A stretch of DNA of 64,000 nt from Paraphaeosphaeria minitans (Eukaryota > Ascomycota > Dothideomycetes > Pleosporales > Didymosphaeriaceae), in contig WJXW01000006.1 in assembly GCA_015832175.1 (NCBI GenBank), forward strand, positions 1,674,001 to 1,738,000. Direction: 5' to 3'. Below the pieces are notes generated by a model that saw only the letters and a list, made by a program, of their open reading frames with translations, was not told the DNA's origin and did not search any database. This document shows, in pieces, positions 23,050 to 33,864 of this stretch (position 1 is its first letter; each line of letters opens with the position of its first letter). Both the position numbers and the translations under genes were made by a program.

Positions 23050-24096
23050 CTACCCCAAATTTCTGACCTTTTTGCTATCGAATTCTTGACTTGGCAGGTC
23101 CAACTCCACCAACCAAGGCGCATTCTCCGGTTGGTCATCGTCATCCATGATCACAGCATTCACCATCAGAGTCTCTTGTGCATTATTCCTGAACTTCTCA
23201 GCGGAGCCAGGCGGGAGATTGGCGTGACCCTTTCTCTTCGCTTGGTTTTTGCCTACCCATTCCTGAGGCAGCAAGACCATGCGATCGTCCCCTTCTTTTT
23301 TGATAGTCTTCCTGTCATCATACCGCACCCTCTGTGCCCCATACCCTTTGTGGACATGCCCGAAGCAATGCAACCTCGGTCGCGTCCTTGCAATTGCTCG
23401 GCGCAGATGTTCACGACCTGCACTGGTACCGTCTCCAGGTTTATCGAGGACGTATTTTAGCGGACCATGAGTCATAACGATATCAACACTCTCGGGTATT
23501 ATCGAGGCTGTGGTCCCAACATTCTCTGCCCACGAAGGGGTCATATTTGACTGGTTAAAGCGGTCTTTGTGGGTAGAATATTGGAATGCTGAAGAGCCAT
23601 ATCGCGGTGTCCACGGCGAGACAAATATTTTGAAGTGTGTTCCAGACTTCAACGTTAGCTCGTGCGTTCCTTCTTCGAGAAATCGAATGCCGGGAGTGCA
23701 TAAAAGTCTTCGCGCTTTTTGGTGACCTTCCTCAGTGCCTCCTTGCGAAAGGTAGTACTCTTTGTCAAGCGCAATCTCGTGGTTGCCAGCGATGAACAAT
23801 TTCAGCTCGACTTCAATTTTGGAGAAGGCGTCAAGGACCTGTTTGATGGCTTCTGGCGATCCGTCTTGTGTGAAGTCGCCGCAGTGGAGAAGAACATCGC
23901 ATTGTGGAGTGGATTTCAAAATTTTGTCGTGTCCATCGTGAGTGTCGGACATGATGAGGAAGCGTACAGGAACTGGAGCCTTAATTGCGCTCGACAGGCT
24001 TGGAGAAGACGATCGAGGCTTTTTGGAGGAGGTTTCATCTTCGGGTCTGGACGAGTCTGGCGTGCGAGCACGCTTGAGTGAGTTATAGACCGACAT
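23050..24096 (-). CDS. Calcineurin-like metallophosphoesterase
   Basis: Single exon, 348 residues from the ATG at 24096; the four codons before it start with TTG, not ATG. All metal-binding motifs of the superfamily are in order: D-x-H in SDTHDGH, GD in LHCGDFTQDG, GNHE in IAGNHEIALD, H in VMTHGPLKYVLDKP, and GHVHKG. The arrangement resembles the fungal relatives of mammalian MPPED1/2, a cytosolic group. It would hydrolyse phosphomonoesters or phosphodiesters using two metal ions; the natural substrate is unknown. The N-terminal 45 residues are Ser/Arg/Lys-rich and disordered. The C-terminus ends with a short acidic segment. Confidence 0.9.
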   Translation of the reverse strand: MSVYNSLKRARTPDSSRPEDETSSKKPRSSSPSLSSAIKAPVPVRFLIMSDTHDGHDKILKSTPQCDVLLHCGDFTQDGSPEAIKQVLDAFSKIEVELKLFIAGNHEIALDKEYYLSQGGTEEGHQKARRLLCTPGIRFLEEGTHELTLKSGTHFKIFVSPWTPRYGSSAFQYSTHKDRFNQSNMTPSWAENVGTTASIIPESVDIVMTHGPLKYVLDKPGDGTSAGREHLRRAIARTRPRLHCFGHVHKGYGAQRVRYDDRKTIKKEGDDRMVLLPQEWVGKNQAKRKGHANLPPGSAEKFRNNAQETLMVNAVIMDDDDQPENAPWLVELDLPSQEFDSKKVRNLG

Positions 24097-24108
24097 ACTG
24101 AGTAGCAA

Positions 24109-26197
24109 GTCGTATGAGTCCGTGAGTGTAAGATGGATGAAATTATTTACCCTTACCTGGAGGAAGGGTCGACTTTTATGTGTGCTGCTACCTGGTGATG
24201 AGCTTGGCTGTATCCACTATCCCAACGCTCCAGCCTAACTTGTTGAGCCGCCGGTCTATGGATGCATCTTTACGGTTGAGAATCCGGGAGAGCGGGAGGG
24301 CGGAACTAATCTTCTGGCATTTAACTAGCCTAAGCCTCCGACATTGTCTCGAGGCGCAATCTTATTGCTCTCCACCTTTTCCTTTTAATCCTTACCACTG
24401 CACAACTCCAACCCTTGAACGTCAACATCAAAGTTCCTCCTCGATCCTGTGAAACTTTTTTCCCCGAATCAGTAATCCACTTGCTCAAGAGTCTTACCAC
24501 ATGCCTCTGGGCAAAAGCAGAAAAAACGAACGGCACGGCGATGACATTATCCGACACCACCCACAGCCAAAAAAAACCAACAGATGGTATCGAAGCCTAT
24601 GGATCCTGCAAACACTACGATGAACGTCATCAGCCTTGTTGAAAGCCGTTGCTACGCCGCCAATGTGCCGATATTCTAGGGGAGCGATCTCGGCGCAGTA
24701 CAGCCATACACAACCTTGCCAGGGGCATCCAAACACGAATAGAAAGATGAAGATAATACCGATAGCTGCCTAGCGGGTTGCCTTAGTCGTCGATCGTGCG
24801 AATAGTACAGTATAAATATGTTGCGTACAGGCGCAGGTGCAAAAGAGAACTCTTTCACACGTATGCGATAGACAATCTATATACCATGGACCTTTAGCTC
24901 CACAAAATAGTAACTAGGGCTGACATGGTGATGGCGCATAGAGCAGTACACTGCGGCAGCCAACACGCTCGATAGTGAAAAACAAAGTCACGCACCCGAA
25001 CGCGAAGGAAATGTTGAGCACGCCAGATATTAGGGAGACGAGTGAAGGATTGGCTATAATAGTGAGGATTACTGAGCCTATCGTGGTGCTTTAGCTGAGT
25101 GTATTTGTACAGTGACCCAGAAGACGTACTGTAGTATGCAATTAGACTGCTTCCCATCCATCCACGGATCATCGGTAGCCAGAAGTACATGTACAGGCGG
25201 CGAATGATCGAAGATTCTGGTTAGAAACCTTTTCCAGTGTAAACTCGAATTAGCCTCGAGCTCAGCCTCTATAGCAGCCAGAATCTCTCGACGGGTGGTC
25301 GCTTCGCTTATCATGCATAGAGTTGGGGAATATGTAAGGAAGCAACCCCAAATTCACCACGGAAGCGATTACCCGTATATGGTGCTAATTCGGGATCGTA
25401 ACACTTGCTGACTGTCATGCTATTGACGTCAAGCTTACTGGCAGGTTGGTTGCAGATCATCGGGCAAAAGGCTGGAGGAACGCTTAGTCTGAGCGGACAT
25501 CGGCGTAATAGTGTGTCACGGTGCAAGTGGTTACTTGTGAAGAGCTCTAAGATGCGTTTTGAGACTTTTGCTCTCTCAGAACGAACTGTCTTGTCTTAGC
25601 CAAACATAAGCCAATAGTGTAGAGAACTTAAGAAGTCCAAGATGCTCGAAGTGTAAGATGGCATATTTGAAACCTGTATTAATCAACGAATAGCTAGTGC
25701 ACAGCTTGCAAAACATTGAGAACATAACAATAGAGATGAAAATGAATTCCTATCGGCTTGGAATGTGGGAAGTCTCAATCAAATAGGTAATCAAGCCTGT
25801 CAGGATTTTGATACTAAGGCAAAGTCAACACCGAATGGCTGTGCTGCTCACACGTTCCTTTGGAAGCATACCAAAGTCTTTAGGTCAAGCTATTGGCGAC
25901 ATAGCTCCCAAGCCTCCAGACCAAGTGTTGTTGAGCAATAGTCTGAGCGCGGGCAACCGAGAGTGGTGATGTTACGTCACGTGGTCTTTACGGCCCGTGC
26001 AGTATCTCCGACCGCCGACGAGGTACCTAGTTGGTTGACGAGCGATTGCAACACGAGCCTGACAGCTCCATCGACTATCCGCACCCTCTCACGTCCCTCG
26101 GCGACCCCGCGACTTCTCAAAACACTCTTCATCGTTCCATTCTCGTGCCGCAGAAAATACACCGAGCGACCCACGACCCTATCCCGACCCCGCCACA
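24109..26197. other. Gene-poor region between metallophosphoesterase and RPN5
   Basis: Apart from the transporter remnant listed separately, no intact gene is seen in about 2.1 kb. The part 25320-25960 is AT-rich and has no recognisable coding segment; it may be further decayed sequence of the same transporter. Confidence 0.55.
24395..25320 (-). pseudogene. MFS sugar-transporter remnant
   Basis: Fragments in changing minus-strand frames line up, in order, with the middle and C-terminal half of a hexose-type MFS transporter. They are: TTRREILAAIEAELEANSS (central loop helix), LYMYFWLPMIRGWMGSSLI plus AYYS (TM7), NPSLVSLISGVLNISFAFG and ERVGCRSVLLY (TM8 and the loop that usually reads D-R-x-G-R-R), CAITMSALVTIL (TM9), FGCPWQGCVWLYCAEIAPLE (TM10, the usual Y-x-x-E-I motif) with RHIGGVATAF, and NVIAVPFVFSAFAQRHVVR near the end. 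At least four frame changes and several stops separate them. The N-terminal half was not found. It is a clear relic with no expected product. Confidence 0.75.
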
Positions 26198-27885
26198 ATG
26201 TCGAGCGGGCAGGTGCTCAAGGCCGACAAGGACTTCACCAAGGAAGCCGACAAGACGATTCCCGAGGCAGAGAAGCTCGGATCTGTATGTTCGGGCCTAT
26301 TGCGATGAGGGCGAAGCTGACAGCAGCTGCAGGGCAACCCGCAAGCGGCGATCGAGAAGCTACTTCTGTTGGAGAAGCAGACCCGCCAGGTATGGCCACC
26401 TTGGATCGACCCAGACCGGTTTCACTAACGGTGAGAAGGCCTCAGATCTCGCCTCAACCTCCCGGATTCTTGTAGCGATATGCACTATAGCTAAGAATGC
26501 GGGCGATTGGAGTTTACTCAACGAGCAGGTGCTTCTGCTCTCGAAGAAGCATGGCCAGCTGAAGCAGGCTACAACCAAGATGGTGCAAACCGTGATGGGA
26601 TTCCTGGATGACACCCCGAGTCTGGAGACCAAGCTTTCGGTCATCGAGACGTTGCGAACCGTCACTGAGGGCAAGGTGCGTGGCGCATCCACCCCGGGAC
26701 GCGCTTGAAACTGACAGCCCACAACAGATCTTCGTCGAAGTCGAGCGAGCTAGGATCACACGGATACTGTCCAACATCAAAAAGGAGCAGGGCGACATCA
26801 ATGCGGCCACCGATATTCTGTGCGAGCTGCAGGTCGAGACCTTCGGCTCCATGACACGCCGCGAGAAGACCGAGTTCATTCTACAACAAGTATCGCTATG
26901 CATACAGAAGGGCGACTGGACACAAGCTGGTATCCTTGCCAGGAAGATTAGCACACGCTATTTCACGCGCAAGCCCAAGAAGTCGCCCGAGCAGCTGGAG
27001 AAGGAGCAGAAAGAGCGGGAAGAGAAGGAGAAGGCGCGGAGTGTCGACGACCCGCCAGTGGAGCCGGAAGACGATGTGACCGATCTGAAGCTCCGTTTCT
27101 ACGAACAGCAGATCACTCTAGCCAAGCACGAAGACAAGTACCTCGATGTTTGCAAGCACTACCGACAGGTGCTGGATACTGAGGCAGTGGAGGAGGACTC
27201 GAACAAGCTGAAGGCTGTATGTGACCCATCCGTGTATATGGGGCAAAGCATCTAACAACTATAGATTCTCCAACGCGTCATCTACTTCATCATCCTTGCG
27301 CCGTACGACAACGAGCAGTCGGACCTCATCCACCGCATTCAACGAGACTCGCGCAACTCGATGATACCGCAAGATGCACAACTCGTCAAGCTCTTCACCG
27401 TCCCTGAACTGATGCGGTGGCCCATGGTGGCCAAGCAGTTTGGCCCTCACCTCACGGAGACAGATGTGTTCGACGCTGAGGCGGATGAGTCGGACGACCC
27501 AAAGGCACACAAGAGGTGGCAGGACCTGCGCAAACGAGTGATCGAGCACAATGTTCGCGTAGTCGCCAAGTACTACACACGCATCCAGATCCCGCGGTTA
27601 ACGGAGCTCCTTGATCTGACCGAGGACGAGACGGAGAAGTACATCAGCGAGCTGGTCACGGCGAAGACCATTCATGCCAAGATCGACCGGCCAGCCCGCA
27701 TCGTCAGCTTCGCCAAGCCCAGGGACGCTGATGACGTGCTGAACGAGTGGAGCGGCAATATGAAGAGCCTACTTGGGCTGCTGGAACGCATTGATCATCT
27801 AATCACGAAGGAGGAGATGATGGCTCGTATTCAGGGGGCGAAGCTTGACAAGAGCAGCAAACTTGCTAAGGGGAAGGCAAAGTAA
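26198..27885 (+). CDS. RPN5: 26S proteasome regulatory subunit Rpn5 (PCI domain)
   Basis: Five exons: 26198..26284, 26333..26389, 26439..26675, 26728..27216 and 27265..27885, giving 496 residues. Introns are 48-52 nt. The protein is an all-helical TPR-like array followed by a PCI/winged-helix domain near residues 330-460 (LVKLFTVPELMRWP, then LTELLDLTEDETEKYISELV). The C-terminal helix LLGLLERIDHLITKEEMMAR is typical of Rpn5/PSMD12. Rpn5 is a scaffold subunit of the proteasome lid, contacting the deubiquitinase Rpn11, in nucleus and cytosol. Internal strings such as KHYRQVLDT and IYFIILAPYDNEQSDL are strongly conserved. The start follows a GCCACA-ATG context. Confidence 0.95.
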
Positions 27886-28077
27886 GGGAAACACTCAACA
27901 TGTGTCCCATTAAAAAGGATCATGATTAGTCTAGACGTACTCGAGCCTCTATGATACCGGCTCCGCATACACTGCGCATGTAATATAGGCTTCCAAGCAT
28001 CGCTTTCCCGCCACGTGTGATCTATCCTCTATATGCAACGCCATGCTAAGCCCAAATGCCGTGGATCTATGCGCCGT

Positions 28078-28920
28078 CTAAAATGGCACGTCCATATCCT
28101 CTACGCTCTCCTCTTCCTGCTCACCATTGTCGGCCTTGTGCAGGACCTCTTTTATGAAGCCCACCAGCGTTGCAACATACGTCTTCTGCGTGGTCAGGAA
28201 GTGGCCACCAGGATGGTACACCACCCTTTCCTCACTCTGTTCGCACCGCTCAACAAGCGCTAAGCTCCGCGACTCTTCCACAACCGTATCAAGCGTCCCG
28301 ATGAAGTGCAGCATGGGCGTCTTGATCTTCGGCTCGTAGAACCCGCGGTACGTATCCACGCCCGTCGCCGCAAATCCGGAATAACTGACCGCAAACTTGA
28401 GCGGCGCGTGGACCGTCTCCTCGATGTATCCCGTATCCGCCTCAAACGACTGCGGATACGACATGCCGCCCTCGGCAACCAGCTCCTCAAACGCCTTCCG
28501 CCGCTCTGGCTCCAGCAGCGCCGCCACCATCGCCGCCATCGCGCCGCCCTGCGAGAAGCCTATGACGCCGTCAAACGGGCCCTCGGCCTTCAGCACGCGC
28601 GCCAGCGTCTCCATGCCCAGCTCCAGCCCCTCGTACGCGTACGGCTCGGCGTCGCCCTTGCGCCGCCACCACGCCCACGCGTCGCTCTCCTCCGCCTCGC
28701 CGTTTTCCTTGACCTCCGGCGCCGCAGTCGGGAACGGGATGTCTGCGTGGGCGAGCCGAATCGGCGCAGTCGGGTAGGACAGCGTTATCCCCGCGGGAAA
28801 CGCTTTCTGGAGGTTCTTCTCGAGCGCGCGGGTTTTGGCGTGGAAGTTGGGGCCCGACTGCGTGAAGCCGTGGATCATGAGGATCTTGATTGGGCGGGCT
28901 GGCGGGGGTGCGGCGGCCAT
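28078..28920 (-). CDS. FSH-family serine hydrolase (OVCA2/Fsh-like)
   Basis: Single exon, 280 residues from the ATG at 28920 (MAAAPPPARPIKILMIHGFT). An in-frame ATG at 28980 would add a 20-residue Arg/Leu/Ser-rich N-terminus that could be a mitochondrial presequence, so the start is not certain. It has an alpha/beta-hydrolase fold: oxyanion region MIHGFTQSG, nucleophile elbow GFSQGG (Ser123), acid in FIGTLDTVV, and His in YHPGGHFL. These are the marks of the FSH1 family, which includes yeast Fsh1-3 and human OVCA2. Substrates in fungi are mostly unknown; esterase or thioesterase activity is expected. The C-terminal 20 residues are acidic. Confidence 0.9.
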   Translation of the reverse strand: MAAAPPPARPIKILMIHGFTQSGPNFHAKTRALEKNLQKAFPAGITLSYPTAPIRLAHADIPFPTAAPEVKENGEAEESDAWAWWRRKGDAEPYAYEGLELGMETLARVLKAEGPFDGVIGFSQGGAMAAMVAALLEPERRKAFEELVAEGGMSYPQSFEADTGYIEETVHAPLKFAVSYSGFAATGVDTYRGFYEPKIKTPMLHFIGTLDTVVEESRSLALVERCEQSEERVVYHPGGHFLTTQKTYVATLVGFIKEVLHKADNGEQEEESVEDMDVPF

Positions 28921-29296
28921 GGTGCGGGTGCGGTGGAGGGTGAGGAGATTTGAGGAGGTGCGGTGGCGGGGGAGGAGCATGCGATGGGTGTTTGGGTTGA
29001 GGTTGCGAGGAGGCTCGGAATTCGGAATGGGACAGGTTCGAGTGGGGTTTCGTCATTCGAAGGCTGCAAGTCTAGTCGCAAGATGCTATTTGTGCTGTAA
29101 TTGCAACGTACAACGATATTTCCGACATTCGAACACACCGTCAAGAGTCAACTAAAGTGGTGGGATCAGAATTTGCGTCCAATGAACTTGGGCATCGCCC
29201 ACCCTGGGGTACTAAACTGTACTCGGACTTTTGTCCAGGTACCTACTGCACACGTTCAACACAAGACTTGGATATCCGCTGTTGATACAATGTTCA
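28921..29296. other. Intergenic region, about 375 bp
   Basis: 5' flank of the serine hydrolase and 3' flank of the macrodomain-sirtuin gene. No feature recognised. Confidence 0.55.
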
Positions 29297-31208
29297 TCAT
29301 TCCGCCAGCCCCGAGCGATCGAGAGCCCTCGGGAGAATCTGAGGAAGAGAGACACTGATATCGCCATCGATGCCGGTTGCCAACTCTGCCTCTTCCAAGT
29401 CCCACGGGACCTCCGCATGGTTTCCTACCGCCAACCGGATGAGCTTGACCTGCTGATTTCCCTGTCTGACGAGGTCCTCGTTGGGCCACTTGAGAACACC
29501 CGGCGTGTTCATGCCCACGCCTAGTTCAAGAACGACGGTCTTTCCTCCGCCCCCACTCAAGACGCGCCTCCTGAACTTCTGCCAACGCGCCTCGCCAGCT
29601 CGATAGGGCCTCTCGTTGAACCAGTCCGCGGCGCGAACGCAGATGAACAAGTCGCCGCCGCAGTTCTGGCATCTGGGTATAGCGGTGTCGTCCTTCAGTG
29701 ATTGCGTAACTGGATCAATAAGAGGCAGCGCCCGCTCGAGGAATGGTCTCGACGGCCAGTACGAATCTGGCGTACAGTTTGCCAGGCATTGGAGGTAGTA
29801 GTATTGTCCTTGCGGCGTGGACAACCTCGCCTCGTCCAATCCATTCGCGACGAAGAGGCCATCCGCATTCGATGTCTTGACGTGGTTATTGTCGCCAAAA
29901 GAATCCAGCCAACCGAGGAGTCGCCTGTATAGCTGGGACTGTGGCCAGTTGCGCACCATCTCCAGGTGCGTGAAGAAGTAGCCCCATTTGACCCGATCCG
30001 AAGGCCAGTCGACGAAGCCAAAGACGTCGTACATACGTCCAAGATCGTATTGGAGAAACGCTGGGAAGTGCTTCCGGAACAAAGTCCGAGAGGTATAGTC
30101 GAGACCATCTGCAGCAGAGAGACCGGCGCCTGCGCTGACAATGATGGTGTCAGCTTCAGCGAGCCAGGTACGAGCTTTTTCCATTGTCGGGCTGATGAGT
30201 GAGGTCTCCTTCGCAGGTTCCAGGGTACACACAGTCCACGTGGATCGAGTCTGATGGAGCAGAACATTGTACGTCTCATAGTCATCCTCGGAATACGTCA
30301 CAAAGACGACGTCCGAGATCGAAGCCTCAGGATGGTGGGCGAACCAAGCCGCAACTGTGTCAATGGCGATACTCGCCGCAAGCTTGGCCGGGAAGGCGAA
30401 CAGCCCTGTCGAGATACCGCAAAGAGCCACGCTTTTCCCTTCTGCAGTCTCTGGTAATCCGTCTGCCTCTTCGAGGACAGAGTAGTAGCACTGGCTGAGC
30501 TGGTGCCTCTCCATGTCGTCCGGTTCTGAGCCGCGCGCAAGCTGTGGTCCGACGGTGTGTATCACATAGTCACATGGGAGGCAATATGCCTATGTAGTAA
30601 CAGCGTCACCCGCGGGCAGAGCGTCCTGCTGATTTTGTCTCGTGGAAGCAATGTCGAAGCATTCTTGTCGCAAGCGGGGGCCTGCCCAAGAGTGAATGAC
30701 GTTGTCGATACATCGGTGCGTAGGCTGGAAGCAGCCGAGCATTTGTGAGTTCGCCGCGTTGGTAATGGCTGTTGTGCCGGGTGCCAGGGTGGTTATGTCG
30801 CCTTTCCACAGTCTTATCCTCACGGGCGGTCGGCTGTTTTCTCGGGGAATGGAAGCCACACAAGGTATGCTGCTCACCTGGAGTAAAGTCAGTCTTGAAA
30901 TGACATAGGTGTAAGTAATTACTGGTTCAATTTGTCGGGGTGCTGTAGAGTTTCCTCTGCTCATAACTTACAGGCGTGAGCACGCGGCGACTCCGTTCGT
31001 GAAGTAAGATATCATCGATGTCTTGCGAGACATTCGGAGGTAATGTCGGATGCGGAGATCGAATGCAAAGCAGTTGTCTGAAAGCGTGCAATCGGGTCGA
31101 AGAATCGCCATGTTCAAAGTGCTGGAGCAGATGCTGAGTTCGGACGTTGCGAGATTCGGTGATCAGAAACCGTACGGTGCGTTCCAAGATTGCCGACATG
31201 GAAGACAT
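29297..31208 (-). CDS. Zn-macrodomain/SirTM-type sirtuin fusion, one in-frame TAG
   Basis: Exon 31208..30972 and exon 30877..29297, joined by a 94-nt intron, would encode 605 residues if a TAG at 30590-30592 were read through. Residues 1-240: a zinc-type macrodomain with LWKGDITTLAPG, NAANSQMLGC, PTHRCIDNVIHSWAG, LPAGDAVTT, YVIHTVGP and GISTGLFAFP. The rest is a sirtuin of the SirTM class: SAGAGLSAADGLDY, HVKTSNADGLF, QGQYYYLQC (Gln where classical sirtuins have the catalytic His), and zinc cysteines ending in CQNCGG. SirTMs transfer ADP-ribose to proteins and the linked macrodomain can remove it. The TAG falls inside conserved macrodomain sequence with the frame intact on both sides, so the gene is a recent pseudogene, a readthrough gene, or has a base error. 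Confidence 0.82.
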
Positions 31209-32014
31209 CGTTCCCAACAACCAAAGGTTACAGAGACCTGTGCGCATTCGAGTTGCAAAACCATGGTCCAGGGAGTGTATATATGCAACTTGCTCTGGGA
31301 AAGAATTGGTCATTTTCGGACAGATCAAGCGATTAGTCAACGGTTTACATGGGCTCGCGGAAATGCGCCGCACTAAGCAACAGCGGCTTTGTTTAGGGGA
31401 GGCCACATACACGATATGGTTTCTTAAGTCTGCAATTCAGGGCAAGATGTTTTCAATATCAAAGGTAAGGTCTGGTGAGTGACGGCTTTTTTCCTTCTTT
31501 TACTCGGGGAGGATTCGGGGTAGGTAGCATTCCATTCCCTCACCCGACTCCGTCTTTGCTTTCAACATTCAAGCCTCTCTTCGGCTTGACTATTCGTGCG
31601 ACAGACTTCACCATGGTGATATCAATGGTTTTATTTCACTCCTATCGCTGTTGCATTCTTACCGCGATGCTGTTCCGTGCCCGTTGTGTACAGGGCAATC
31701 CATTTGACGCGAACCTCCTACCAGTGACTGACAACAACGACGGAACTTGCTGTATGTGTAGCGCACCCGTATACATACTTACCATCATGATGCACTGCGA
31801 GGCCAACGTTTTATAAGCTTGATATAGACTGAGTTATTACCTACCGAACCGGATTAGGTGCGCGTCAAGATCCCCAATCTTGTGTCAGCCCCTGAGCAGC
31901 AAACCCAACCACCGACGCACACGAACCGAATCGAACATCTACGGCACATAGATCGCAGGAGAGAGGAAGAAAAGAATGCTTTGCCACCATGCAGCTTCCG
32001 CCCCACAAGTCTCC
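31209..32014. other. Intergenic region, about 800 bp
   Basis: This holds the 5' flank of the macrodomain-sirtuin gene and the 3' flank of the lipase gene. A plus-strand open frame (31475..31816) shows no conserved feature and is not called. Confidence 0.55.
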
Positions 32015-33081
32015 TCACAACGCACACGTGATCGAAATCGCGCCAAAGTACCACAGATGAGCCAAAACGTCCGTGACCAGCCACGCCGCATTGCCCCTCA
32101 GATTGACGACCCCCTCGTAGATTCGAAAGTCGCTCGCTCGGACCGCCAGACCGTTGGGCCGGTTGATGTAGTACTCCGGGCTGACATGGGCAAAGCCGAG
32201 GAGGACGGGCGGGATGTTGGGCACGGGGTCGTTCCAGTGCGTGATCCTGTAGTTGCCGCCGGGCTGCGCGGTGATGTACTCTGCCAGGGTGGCGCTGGAG
32301 ACGCGCGGGGCGCCGAAGGAGTACGAGGCGACTTGGTAGCCGGCGTTGCGCAGGTCGGCGGCGGCGAGGGTGGCAATGGCGCCGCCGAGGGAGTGGCCCG
32401 TGGTTACGATCTTGTGGGTTGGGTGGGAGGCGGAGAGTTGCTTCACGGCTGCGGTGACGGCGGAGCGGGCGTCGAGCCAGGACTGCCAGAAGCCGCGGTG
32501 GACGGTGCAGCCGGTGCAGAGGGGGGTGGGTACGGCGCCGAAGTCGAGGTTCGTGATCCAGTTTTGGATCGAGGCGCTGCCGCGGAAGGATACGACGATG
32601 AGCTTGTTGGATGGGTCGAGGGCGACGTAGCCGGTTACGTCTGTCGGAAGATTGCTGTGAGGATGTGAGCAAAGTAACGAACGGGACCATGTGAGGCGGT
32701 GGACTGGTTGTGTTCTCGCACACAAACATCCACATGCTCAGGTTCGACACCAAAAACGTGTTGGGGACTTACCTGTTATACTCAATAGCACTCGTAGCAT
32801 TCGAAGCTTGAACCAGCGCGCAAGTTCCGTCATTGCATCTGATCTGATCACCAGGCGAGTTGTAGTTGGACTTGCAATATGCCGCCGAAGCATACTGCTC
32901 CATCAAGTTGAAAGTCGCAAGCACCATGTTGTCAACAGATACCACCCCTTTCACAAGTCAGCATTGCATCTTCCATGATTGTACTTCGCTGCTGACCTCT
33001 TGTCGACTTCACTGTGGGAACAGCTCCCCCAAGCCCCACGCAAAGCAAGCCGATTGGAACGAGCGACAGCAAGGAAAGCAT
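32015..33081 (-). CDS. Secreted class 3 lipase
   Basis: Exons 33081..32997, 32947..32773 and 32654..32015 encode 299 residues. Introns are 49 and 118 nt. A signal peptide (MLSLLSLVPIGLLCVGLGGA) is followed by a short propeptide with KSTR. The body is a fungal lipase_3 domain: oxyanion FRGSASIQNWITNL, nucleophile GHSLGGAIATLAAADL (catalytic Ser), FGAPRVSS, acid Asp in HWNDPVPNIPP, and a His in the C-terminal HVSPEYYI region. Cys pairs (CKSNY, IRCNDGTC, LCTGC) fit disulfides of a secreted enzyme of the Rhizomucor/Thermomyces lipase family. It would hydrolyse triglycerides or feruloyl-type esters outside the cell; specificity is not readable. Confidence 0.92.
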
Positions 33082-33864
33082 GCCAAACGACCGACGGAAC
33101 GAGCGTCTTCACAAGAGGAAACTGTATGTCTGAATACGAACGATCGTTGTTGAGTTCCAAGCTGTATTACCTCCCCGATAAAGGAAAGGCAATAACCTAG
33201 CCCATCTCAAAGGAGCAGGCGTAGTGAATGCGAGGCCGAGGTGCAAGCCACGCGGGCACCAGGTACCGATCACATTGCGGGGAGGCAAATCCATGCAGCT
33301 CGTTGGACAATGCTATTATATTCGCGTGACCGCCCGCGGACACTGTGTCGGTCGCGATCACGGTGATCAAGCTATCATGTATTACCTATGCGGTGCCATT
33401 GGCTGAGTGTTGCAGGGGAGCTCAGCGGCTACGGCTCTGGCGCAACGCCATCATACACTGCATTACCTAGCTTGGTCTTTGTTCGTGCCGTGTTTATGAA
33501 GAATGGAGGACGTTGGATTGGGAGTGGCTTCTTGTGAAAGGTGCATGCGGTGCCACCTCCGCCGTTCATGCGAGGCTTTGAGCAGCGCATCGATGCACGA
33601 ATTGTCAAGTGGAGCAGGGCTGAGAATGACTGGACGGTCCTCCATGTAAACACGTTTCCTGAACACCTTTATAAAGCAAGTGGTCCTGCGGGTACCTGAA
33701 AAATCACCATACAACAACGCCTAGCAAATGCTCCTTGGTGTTTACCATGAGATGATCATCGTGCAGACCAGACGCCAAAATGCACAAGTCGACGCCCATG
33801 TCAGCTCTTCCAATCCAGCCAGAGTCGCTTGAATCAACTCTGAGCATCCACGGCAAGCCTCACG
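33082..33864. other. Intergenic region, about 780 bp
   Basis: 5' flank of the lipase gene. No gene, RNA or repeat was recognised. Confidence 0.55.

Noticed and set aside
22150..30592. Idea that TAG is a sense codon in this organism
   Set aside because: TAG ends SLU7, the xanthine dioxygenase and the phosphate transporter at the expected protein lengths, so the two internal TAGs are better explained as local mutations or errors.
31475..31816. Plus-strand open frame of 113 codons
   Set aside because: Mixed hydrophobic text with no motif and no partner exon; not supported as a gene.
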